The notes under the pieces were generated by a model that saw only the letters and a program-made list of their open reading frames with translations, was not told the origin of the DNA and searched no databases. 64,000 nt of DNA, from NCBI GenBank assembly GCA_040954595.2, contig CM082580.2, positions 2,356,001 to 2,420,000 of the forward strand, read 5' to 3'. The position numbers and the translations under genes were made by a program. Numbering within the stretch: position 1 is the stretch's first letter; each line of letters begins with the position of its first letter. Source of the stretch: Balanoglossus misakiensis (taxonomy: Eukaryota; Hemichordata). Below are positions 21,357 to 32,400 of the stretch, one piece after another.

Positions 21357-24300
21357 TCAGGGAGTGGCTGCTAGATCAGGACAAACGTGCGACATGTAAA
21401 GCATCAACTGTTGCGTTATGACACTATCTCGCGGCATGTGTATGTTATCCTGGGCACGGTGAGACAGAGACATGTCCCAAATATCGACAAAGTGGAAACC
21501 CAGGCCGCCAAATATTCGCCTCACCATTCGGTTGATGTCGTGCAGCACCCAGTTGCTGCTGTGGACTGCCTGTGTTACCAACTCGTTGTCGCGCGGGTGG
21601 GTCATCTTGATCATGACCTTGGCCCGGGGGCATTGCGACAGCAGTCGCACGGCCGCCGTTCTGCCGGCTACAAGCCTTTCTATGTACGCCCTGGAGGACC
21701 ACGCCAGAAAATGGTAATTGATGTTCATGACCATGACGGCAGAGTTGCACGATGTCTGCCTGATCTCGTCCAAGACGTCGGATTCAAACTGCAGGTCGCT
21801 GACTTTGCTAAATATACTGTTGCTTCCCGCCCGCATGGCGTGCTCGTGTGCGTATGTCGTGGTATTTTTACCTAATGTCAACCCCGATCTAGCGAACTTG
21901 AATTTGGTGCGCCCTGTCATCATGAAGACCAATTGGTTGTACCACTGCCTCATCGTCGAGTCGCCTAAAAACCAAAGTGTCCGGTTTTCCAAACATCGAA
22001 ACATTTCCTCCTCGTCGAACTGTTTGACTTTACACGAGGAAAAGTTGTACACCATATCACTCTCCCAATAACCATCAAAGATTGGTACAGGAAGATCTGG
22101 TCCACACAGCGGTGGATCTGGAATGGACTTCTTCGGGGATACGTCACCTTTCCCGTTTGAACCTTCGAAGGCAAATACAGATAATATACGGTCTCACAAA
22201 GAAGATGACAAAGGGCATACGTTTACCAATCCTCCTCCTCCTTCTGTCGTACGCCGTAGATTTTAACAAACAGATTATTGACGACCTGATGTCATATTAT
22301 GATTGCAATCAGCGGACTCTCAAAATTGCGTATAGTATTGAGCGTACATGTATTAGTATTCAATGATCATACACACAAATCAAGATGGCGTCGCCAATTG
22401 TCGGTCCGAAATGTCCGGAATGCGTGTAGGCCTTCTCTCTTGGAGAAAAGAAAGGTGAAAATATATTTACCTTTTATCTGAATTGTGATCGGGTTGGCAG
22501 CAAATGGAACCTTCATGTAGTCACTGAAACGATAGACATAACCTGTCCATAAGAAACTAGGCGAATCTTGTTGCAAATGGTTTTCCTTTTCGTATTATTC
22601 TGTTTCTAAAATTGTTTAAATGCAGATTAATTCCTATGGTGTTTTTTGAAGAATTCCAAATTATGGGAACTCATGACTTTATTTTCCAACTAAGATAATC
22701 CAAATAAGCTTGCTGATAGGTATACAATGTCAGTGAGCAGCCATCTGTCTTTTTTTTTGTTTACGTCTAGGGTGTATGGAAAAAGAAGACATAGTGGATG
22801 CACACTATCAAAATACTAAAAGTGATATCAATATTTACAGCCTTGTATCAGTCCCTTCGATGCTTACACTGGCTCATTCATTCATTGTTTCTCACGCCAG
22901 TTTTCAAAGCGATCACTTTACCTGCTGAAAAGGTCCATCTTTTCACTTTGGTTCATCATTTCCTCGGCACGTTTGTTCAAACCATCGACGTCTCCAAACA
23001 CCGAGGAGAGATCCTGGCAGTCGAACTTCCGGGGACGCTGGCACAGAAATACTGTTTTACCGAGCGAGGCCGGGTTCCTGTACTCACACTGGTTTTCCCA
23101 TGTGCCTTCGTTAACAGTGTGGCAGAACGTGTCCTCATTTCGCTCGTTTTCCGTTTCCCGCGCATACCGCGCTTTCCAGGCGATCCTGTCTTCTTGGCCC
23201 CTCACGTCTGTGTTTAACCAGTGAATCGCTTCCCTCGTGAAGTAGAGTACCACTGTTATATTTGCGGGGCCCGACCACCCGGCGCCAAAGTAAACGCTGT
23301 ATGTCCCGTTCCCGTAGTCGAAAACTCTCCCGGCCGTTCGGCGGTGCTCCGCGTCGTTGGACATAACGCAGAAGAAAAAATCGCCCCCTCGTCCACGCCG
23401 ACGGCCATTTTTGTCCCTGGCCTCGATTACGAGGTGAATCAATTCCCCTTTGGTGAAAAACTTCTTATTTCCGTCCAGATACATACTGTGGAGTGATGAT
23501 GAGTTTGGTGAGTGTTGACGGGTTTTTCCTTATTGTGAGAGAATCATCAGTGAATTGAATATGGAGACAGTTGGTGAATATGCAAGGGTCAGACACTAAA
23601 AGGCACCCCAAAACTTGGAGCAAATGTTAAAGGCCCGTAAAAAGACATACGCAGGTAAAATAAACCCTTATCAAGACTTGTACACGTGCAGTCAACTGGG
23701 AAAATTCGTATATCCAGCGCCAATAAAATCTTTATGCTGTTGAAGCTATAAGCATTCAATGCCCACGCTAGTAATTGTTATAAGTTCCACGAGAAAATTG
23801 GCCAGAAAATAGTACTAACAATCGTTAGTAGTTTGTATTATAATCCATAAAGGCTACAGTGGGCAGATTTGGAAATACAACTGTACAGATAGTTTTCGTC
23901 ACAACAAAATACATTGTCGTATATACCAGTTTATACGCAGCGATTACACACCTGCTTGAATTGCATGACGTAAGTCCAAGGCTACCATCGCCGATGGAAT
24001 ATGGCCTCTCTTTGGGGGAATTAGGACGATGATGTCCAGAGCTTTCACTTGCCCACATCAATTCATCGACCACGCCTTTCCACTCCATTCCGTATTGTGA
24101 AAAGCTTTTGTAAGGAAACAGCAAGTCTTCCATCTTACCATGGATTGCTCTCTCAACGACAGTATCGCCCTCTACATCCTTTGCCTTTGGCACGCCTGTT
24201 TGCTCGCCCCTTCCCGTGTCTTCCGCCTCTTCGGAAGGTAATATTTCGATCGTCGCCTTCTTCTGCGGCGTTGGCATTTTTGGCCTCAGTGTATTGAACG

Positions 24301-24606
24301 CAACAGGTGCGCATGTCGGCGTAGCTTGATACAGCAAAGCGTTCTCTCGTGGGTCAATATCGGTCTGAAAATAAAAAGAAAACAGGCCGCATATATTGTA
24401 TGATTCAATTAATGTAGTGAATGATAAATTAGAGCTCATTCAGAAGTGTTGAATAAGAATAAATAGAAATGCAAATTACGTCATACTTTGTTCTTTTTTT
24501 CACTTACCACAGTTTTCAGGCAAATGCCGATACACATTCCGAAAGCGATGTAAAGTAGCGGATACAGTTTGTGCCTCACGGTCCGAAAGACTGTTCCAAG
24601 TGTCAT
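21357..24606 (-). CDS. NXPE family protein (neurexophilin and PC-esterase domains), complete
   Basis: Five exons: 24606-24508, 24364-23952, 23485-22922, 22556-22471, 22162-21357; all introns have GT-AG ends and phases agree, giving 655 residues, normal for the family. Residues ~12-33 are a hydrophobic signal anchor (YPLLYIAFGMCIGICL), so the protein is type II, probably Golgi or secreted. Residues ~171-330 are the neurexophilin-like Ig fold (GGDFFFCVMSNDAEHR, then GNGTYSVYFGAGWSGPANIT). Residues ~400-655 are the PC-esterase domain with the nucleophile motif FLGDSTMRQW (Ser ~456) and a C-terminal DNIHMPRDS carrying the Asp and His of the GDSL-type triad. The catalytic set is intact. NXPE proteins are thought to be glycan O-acetyl esterases or transferases; the substrate here is unknown. 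Upstream and downstream genes show no functional link. Confidence 0.85.
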
Positions 24607-25378
24607 CTTCAGTTCTGTCGATAAATTGCACAGGGAAACAGTCATGGAACATCGACACGTCATCGTTGCGTGGGCCATAATGGTTCGCATGAATGTCGAA
24701 TGGAAACTATACACCAACAGTCTCTTAACGCGATGAAGAGAATTGCGTGTATTACAAAACATCGCTATCAAGAAAGAAAGTGGTATATTACCAGTCCGTG
24801 TATACTTACTGCGTTTGAGAAATGTTTACCTCACTTAATTCACCAGTACAAATGCCTTTCTGTTTTGACGTGTGGCCGTTCACGTCGTATTGTGATATGC
24901 TCGCTGTGGTTATGCCAGCATATGGTGGACATATAGAAAATACAACATGTGACACACGAATGATGATATAAGCAGCTTTGAGCAGTCCGGTTAAAGCCCC
25001 TTGCTGCCAAATTTCACATATTTTTATCCATAGTAAAATACTTCCAATCTATTCCCTATCCTCTAAAATCCTCACCATTAAGGCATATTACTTGCATTTA
25101 CATCAGTTTGTCATTTCTTGGCGACGCATACCACGATAGCTGTGTACTGTTTTAATGGAGGCTGATTAAATCGGTGCGGCACTGTTTTAATACATGGCGT
25201 TTTTAAATCGGTACATACAGCCACAATCGGGCATCGATAAGGTGTTCATGTATACCTATCAGTAAGCTCGTTTAGATGGACCAATTTAAGCTGGGAAATA
25301 AAATCATGAAAGTAATACAAAAAGTGGCAGCTATGGCGGCTTTAATATCTCAGGCATTTGAGGTATTAGGCAAACTGG
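24607..25378. other. Upstream region of the NXPE-family gene
   Basis: Holds the presumed promoter and 5' UTR; no clear TATA box or second gene was seen. Confidence 0.4.
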
Positions 25379-25690
25379 TTTAAAGCGCGTAGCTCGTCTC
25401 ACACGCATGTTCCAGCTGTAGCCGCTGGTTACAAACGTTTAGTGAACAGTCAATCCCATAAGGCAGTGATCTGTACTAACAACAGAGAAGATGGCAGCGA
25501 ACATAATCTGAGTCGGAAATCGGGAAAAGACACTAGCTTGGGTGAAAACGAGGGACAAATCCAGAATCTACTTATACGGTGCGCATGAAATATGGAAGGA
25601 AGCGAAGGCAGTCCACTATTTGAATACATCGAACGGAACATTAGCTGGGAAATTACGCGCATGCGCGTGAGACGAGCTATGTGCTTTAAT
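25379..25690. mobile_element. Short MITE with TTAAAGC ends
   Basis: TTTAAAGCGCGTAGCTCGTC on the left is matched on the opposite strand by TTAAAGCACATAGCTCGTCT on the right, giving ~30-base TIRs 312 bases apart. Noncoding. Confidence 0.65.
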
Positions 25691-26779
25691 TGTTGAGGGA
25701 TTTGACGAAATGAAACATGGTCACTGGCACATCTGATTTTATTTATTTATTTTATAATTCAATAAAACTCTGCTCGGAGTAAAAGAGGCTCCACATCTAA
25801 ATATTTTAATACTTGTGTTATATATCCCGGTTTGTTGTGAAGATTTCATAGTCGTGTGATGTTTTGGGGGCACTTTACTCGCCCTTGGCCGTATATTGCA
25901 TCATGGATCTACATCGTTTGCGTGTTTCAGCTATATCCAACCACAATAAGTCTATACGAAGTAGCCACAATGAAACAAGATAGCTTCGACACAATAGTTT
26001 TTCAATACTGCGGGTCTCTCTGTAGTATCCAACTTCAGACAGCCTGTTTTCCCCTGCCTCAGTCATCGAATGAAGTTACGTAAACACCACCGTACACCGA
26101 ACTTTTACAACAACTGGAGTGTTTATCCAACGTAACATTTTAATACTTATCTGGGATTAACACATTATATGTGCAGAGGGGCGGCTGTTGGACCTATCAG
26201 AGATGTCGATGCTGCAGCTGTGACATACTAGTCTAAACACTGCACACTGCAAAATACACACGCATACACACGTGAAATATGGAGGGAGCGGTGCTCCAGT
26301 ACTAGCCGCCCACGGGTATTTATTGCCTTTATAACAAAAAATAAATAAGATATACACAGTGTGATGATTTGCCAGTAGGCAGCGAAACTTACAATAAAGA
26401 AAAAACGGTCTCTTACACTACGGAAATATAAATAGCATATAGCCGCCCAGGAAAAAACACACACAAAAAATACTTTAAAGTGAAAGGAAAATGCTCTGGA
26501 AACCTGCACCCTTATCATACAAGGCTAAATATGCTGACAGGCGAAGGGCAACACCTAAACGCTGATGTAAACAAAGACAAACAAACAAAACTGTGAGTTT
26601 GCCTAAAATAACCAGCTCTTTCCAAAAACTAGTAAGCTAGTAGACGGCACTGAAAGCGACCGCTAGAATGACTAACGCCTGCAAACCCCTGCTTATATAC
26701 AGCAAGCTGAAACACCCGGCGCACATACAACACGACTCCCTTTTGGCCAAGAAACAATTCGCACCTGTTTGTGCATAAG
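25691..26779. other. Noncoding or unassigned stretch
   Basis: Nothing recognised. Open frames on the minus strand near 26228-26518 are hydrophobic but have no start or splice context that I trust. Confidence 0.35.
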
Positions 26780-29188
26780 ACAACAATTTCCCGTTTTACT
26801 GCGAATCGCGGGAAATCCAATTTAACATCGTCTCTGTGTGCGACATCACGAGCGGTTTGCACAGTATAACCAAGCAACCAAGCCGGTGTGTATCGCCTGT
26901 GGTCGTGCGTTGCTCGTGTTCATACCCGCCATGCGCTCTGAGCACAGGGATTTATTCAGGGAAAGTAGATAAACACTAATATTGTAGAGACTAAATAAGT
27001 TTTGTTGTCTACCATTTTTTTTTCTTCTCCTGCCTTTATCTTACATGTTCGAATTGAGCACAGTAATTACATGCATAATACTAAAATGTGCTCTCTTCTG
27101 GTGAACTCTTACTACCGCCTGACCCGTCTTGTCTTATTACCCTATCCTTCCGAGCAAGACTGGAATCAGATCGATAATTTAAACGATGGGGTTCTTCTGA
27201 ACTGCACATGTGTGACTAAACACACTATCGGTATTGTTCCCACTGTTCAGGGAGACCTTGTCGAATGTTACATCAAAGTAAGAAAGTAACGACGCATTGT
27301 TTGCCACTATACAAAGTAACTACGATATTGTTTTCGTATGGGACACATACCCGCAGACGGGACGACACCCACCCTTTAAAGGGACAAAGTCTCTCTCTCG
27401 CTGGCCTTTTTCCATTAATTATGTTTGATACAAGACACTGTTTATGTTAATGTAAATGTGGATATATAGTGAATCAACGTTCAACCACACAAAACTTCCT
27501 TCCCACTTGTATGATATGAGAGTAAAAACTCGCCCAAAATGAATAAATGGTAAAGAACGATTATTCATTTTGGCGAGTTTTTTCACTCTCCAGTCTAAAA
27601 GAGGGATGGAAGTTGTGTGTGGTTGAACGTACATTCACTATATATCCACATGTAGAATAACAAACGTTGTCTCTTATCAAATATAATTAATGGAAAAAAG
27701 GGCAGCGAGAGAGAGACTTTGTCCCTTTAAGACTGGCCGCACACCACGTACACACGCCTTCACTGTGTCGCGGAATGAAGTCCATGCGTTTGAAAAGCCG
27801 TGTCTTTGATGTTGACACCTCGGACGATCTCCGCCGTCTGCTCGCACGAGTCGAAGACGGGCGATCTCATCCAACCCATGGCTTTCATTTGTATTATCAA
27901 CGACAGTGCTAAGCTTGTTTCGGCGATAAATCTACTTCACACTATCAAAAAATTGACCAAAGCCGTGCCGACGCGACAAGTGATTTTTCTTGTTTTACAC
28001 TTGAGTGTGAAATCCTAGTGTCGAATGTTACGATACCCGAAAGTGTGACACTCTGTTGTCTTAAAATGATTGAAATATTCAATGATAGAGACGTTTTAAA
28101 CACGTCCCACCGCCCTTTACAACAGAAACAATTAGAACTGACCAAAGAAATCTGTCCGAAATGTCAGTTTTCCTGCGGAAATGTCACAGACCGCCGAGAA
28201 AACAGGTGCTTGGCATGGCATGGCTAATTAAATGTTCAGGGACCGTATAATCGGATAATCCGAAATTCGGATAATTGGTGTTCGGATAATCGGCGTTCCA
28301 CTGTACTAAGTTTTCTTGAGGAGTACTTGATTCTTATGATGTGATCTTCCCTAACAATCAGCAGTAGATATATTTATTTCTATTTTATACAAACGACTTG
28401 TCTTAAACTCACAAAACTAGTATAGTTTTTAAACACTTTTGGTTGTGCTGTGCAGGCTCGCCCCAATTTAGACTCTCTCACAGCCCCTCTCGTCGTCCAT
28501 GCAGGCTTATGGACTGATTGCATGTGTGCCCGCTACACAACACCACACGGTGCTTCTCCCTTGCCAAACGGTTGAGGGCGCATAGCGAACCGTGGACTGT
28601 GAGAGAGTCTAGCCCCAAATACACCCGTGTTAAGAGAAGGCGCTTACCCCCGATAGTTGCCAACTGTCATAATTTGATTATTCTTTGTTGTGAAATTATT
28701 AGGAAAGGTGGATTCAATGAAAGGGACCTTAAAAGAGCTTGCTACTTGGGTATAAATAAGATCCCCCCAATCAAAGCGTGGCTAAACATTTCTTGGACTA
28801 CTCTTGACATTGTAAAAATCAAAATAGAATGTCTTATATTGTCTATAGATTGGTTTTAACGGAGAGGGGTATTTTTTGTTGAGGTAAATAACTTTTTTGA
28901 TTGAGTATATGAAGTAATACACACAGACTCAACGGTACGTTCCAGAACCACAGCTGGTGGCATAACGCGGCCAGAACGACCGATTTTATGCGAATCTGCG
29001 CAACTCAAAGTGGCTGGGAATTCCGATCCTTAGTATACAACAGAAACGACTCTCACAATAACATTGTTGACACAGAGGCTCACTTTAATATCCATACAAA
29101 CAGAATGTACTGTGATTACTATGTGCTCGGAGAATACATATACTTAAACATAACCTGTGGCTATTTGTCGCATATTCTGGTGCGATAG
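26780..29188 (+). CDS. Unrecognised multi-exon gene, Cys-rich and glycosylated product
   Basis: Candidate exons on the plus strand: 26780-26964, 27059-27277 (strong GTAAGA donor), about 27914-28205, and 28927-29188, which ends with TAG at 29186 and an AATAAA at 29213. The first pair and the last pair join in phase; the middle join does not, so an exon is missing or broken there. The peptide has many Cys and several N-glycosylation sites (LNCTC, VSNVT, LNGTFQNHSWW, YLNITC), as in an extracellular domain. I do not recognise a family, and no start exon or signal peptide was found. In-frame stops on either side of exon 1 are explained by splice sites, but a decayed gene is also possible. Confidence 0.4.
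27380..27726. mobile_element. Foldback MITE with TTAA target duplication
   Basis: The element is almost entirely palindromic: ends AGGGACAAAGTCTCTCTCTC with arms of ~170 bases, both flanked by TTAA (27376-27379, 27727-27730). TTAA duplication is the mark of piggyBac and Kolobok elements. It has no coding content and lies in an intron of the unrecognised (+) gene. Confidence 0.85.
28240..28303 (-). mobile_element. pogo/Tigger-type transposon end, fragment
   Basis: On the minus strand the sequence starts TA, then CAGTGGAACGCCGATTATCC and repeated ATTATCCGAA blocks, the usual terminus of pogo-group Tc1/mariner elements. Only one end is seen. Confidence 0.55.
28459..28619. mobile_element. Small inverted-repeat element
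   Basis: TAGACTCTCTCACAG occurs near 28470 and, inverted, near 28600, giving imperfect ~23-base inverted repeats around a noncoding centre. Confidence 0.5.
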
Positions 29189-29212
29189 TCTTTTACCCAC
29201 ACTAACATATTA

Positions 29213-29218
29213 AAAATA
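29213..29218 (+). promoter_or_regulatory. Poly(A) signal of the unrecognised (+) gene
   Basis: AATAAA 25 bases after the TAG at 29186-29188. Confidence 0.45.
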
Positions 29219-29412
29219 AAGTGATAAAAAACCACGGCAAACGTGACAGGGGTCGACACAAATTGAGTCAGTAGTCTACATACTTCGAAATTGCAAAATT
29301 CTACCACAAACTGAATAAAATGGGTTAAACTCAATGAATTCAATCCAATATCTAACAACACAAACAAACTATTTGAATAAAAAGGCACATATACTTCTTA
29401 ATCATTATCAGA

Positions 29413-32400
29413 TTAGTTTTTTTCACGTCGCGACGTCACTTTGCGTACAGCATGATGTTGCATTTTCTTGACTTGAGTAGCGATACGTTTACTCAGACGA
29501 GACCTGAAAAGTAGAAATATGCGTAGCCTGTAGTTTTCATTTCAACACAGTGACTGTATAAAGCATGCGATAAAGGTTGTTATATGCCATGTCAGCTCAT
29601 AGACAGTCTACTGTCTATGATCAGCTTGTCAACATAGCCTGCATACGCAATACGAATAAGCGAAACTTCAGCCGTTCCGACTTTGCTACTTCAAATGCGT
29701 GTATCACCAATCACAGCCGATACCCAGAAATTGTCGCCCGGGTCCCATTCTCACCTTATTTTTTGAGATTTTGCAAGTCCAAATGCCAATACATGTACCA
29801 ATCACACCCACAGACGCGACGGCAATGATCACACCCAGCACGATAATCAAAGCCAACGAAACACCAGCCTCTGTGTTCACAAAATAAAACAAAATACACG
29901 TTAAAATAGGGTGACTGGCAACGCCATCACTATGACCAGCGATTGCTTAAAGCACGCGATAAATTTTCACAGCGTAGCATATTATACATGGTTACTACAA
30001 TGGGAAAGCAAGTTATATAGACCATGAGCCAGTAGGGGTTTACCTCCCCCCCCCCCCCCCCCCCCGGGGGGAATTTTTGAGACAATGTTTTTCTGAAAGC
30101 CTATCATATACTGAGTAAAATTCACTTTGTTTGCCATCTGGGCACCGGGGCGTTTTCGAGTTATTGGCTTCTAAATTATATTGGGTAACGTATGTAGAAA
30201 TGCCTAAAAGTGCATATAAATTGACGTAGGGGGGTAAATTAGTCTTGTAAAATACTGTCTCTCTGAATGTATACCTAGAACAACAGGGAAGTATTTGGTA
30301 TCAAAAGAAAGCTTAATAAACAAGCTTTCCATTAATTACAAAATAAAAGTGATATGACAAATCATGACATCAAAGTGACGTCATAAGTCAAAATACCCTT
30401 ACGAAAATGGTGTTCTGTTCACCTATAAATGTGAGGTTTTGCAAAACACGTCTCTGAGCAATTGTACTGATGAAAACTGTGATGTGTTTGGTATCAACAG
30501 AAAGCTGATTGAGTAAATTATCTAATTATTGCAAAAAATTGATATAATAATCAATTACGTCATCATTACGTCATACTTCCAAGTACCCTTACCAATTAGT
30601 GACTATGATGACAGGAGATAGGTGCCTTTAAATTAAAAAAATTGGTAAGGAAGGTTTGTGAAGTCCATTCTATGTAAAAAATGGTGCTGATTCCAAAAAA
30701 GTCAGTCTTATTGACCCCACCCAAGACAAAATTGCCATTTTGGCACTTTTTAACCCAAAAAGATCATTCTTAGAAAACACTAAAAACACACTGTTTTCAT
30801 CACATTCGAAGATCTGATGACATATGATATGCCTATTCTATGTAAAATTTGGTTGATATTACGACAAAAGCAGTCTGACTGACCCCAAACGAGACAGAAT
30901 TGCCTTTTTGACCATTTTTGCCCAAAAACGGCATTTTTAGACAAAACTTAAAACACACTCTTCTCTTCATATTGATTGATTTGATGATATATGGAAAGTC
31001 AATTCTATGTGTAAAATGGTGACTATAAAACATAAAGCAGTCTTTTTGACCCCAATCAATACAAAAATGCCATTTTTGGCCACATTTTTGAGGTCAATAA
31101 AGGTCATTTTTACAAAAAAACTAAAAACAAACTGTTTTCTTCATATTCAGAGATCTGATTATGTATGAAAAGTCCATTCTATGTATAAAAAAAAATCTGA
31201 TTGACCCCATTCTAGTCAAAATTGCGTTTTTGGCAATTTATTGCCTAAAAAGACCTACTTAAGACAAATTTATCATTTTAAACATTTTCTAGAGAAAAAA
31301 ATGTTTGCATTTGGAGATAGCCCAAATTGAACTCATAATGATGATGAAACAGCTTCGAGAGTAAAAGAAGTTATACGAATTGAACCAAAGTCGCATCGAT
31401 GAATCTAAACACGTCGCCCAGGACCAAGCATTGAACATGATACAGGCGACAAAAAGACAGGCACTGCACATGGCAAAGTCCCAAATATTCACTTAGAGCA
31501 TCTCCAAATTGAAACGTCAAGGAATTTAAGAGTTTTTATTATATTTATTAGGTTTAAACCCACATTTTCCCGTTGTGTGCTAGTTCAGGGGCCAGTTTTA
31601 GCTCTATTGAGTATTTAGCATCGTGGGATTGCACCCCTGTCCAATCAAAATGATGGAGGTATCATGATATAATATAATTTCTGATTTTGTATTCAGAACG
31701 AAGAGGATAAATGTCAACAATCTATCCGGAGCTGGTATAGATGTACATAAAAAAATTATACCATGTATAAACGACTTATAGTATACAGTGTGAATACATG
31801 GATCGTCTCGTTTTATTGTTGAGTTCCATTTTAGGCTAAATGTGCCAAATTGTGGCAACTCTGCCTTTCAATATCATCAATTCAACTGATATCATATGGT
31901 ATGACATTTTAAATATGCAAATATAACATCAAAACTCAAAAGGCAAAAAACACAATATTGAGTGGGGTCTTAATAAGACTGTTGTGTTGGTATCAGCATA
32001 TTTTTTGCAAAAAATGGACTTTCCATTCATAATCAAACATTTAAATACGAAGAAAACAGCTTGTTTTCATTTTTTCTTGAAATGAACTTTTTGACCAAAA
32101 ATGGCCAAAATGACAATTTTGTAGGGCTGAAAAGAATTTTTTTTTTGGAATCGGCTCCCTTTCAACAAAAATGGACCTTCTCCGTACATCATAAGATCTC
32201 TGAAAATAAAGAAAGAAGTTTCAAACAGTTACCTTATTTGAGCAAAGTGGCCAAAATGGCATTTTTTCCCTCTGTGGAGTCAGTAAGAGTGCTTTTTTGG
32301 AAAAATCGCTACTTTTAAGATAGAATGGACTTTTATTTATTATTAGATCACCAAAGGGGAAAAATAGCATGTTTTTAGTATTTTCTAAAAATGACGCTTT

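Noticed and set aside
27742-27912. Frame with LRRLLARVEDG just before the third exon of the unknown (+) gene
   Set aside because: It ends at a TAA before that exon and its phase does not fit either neighbour; left unassigned.
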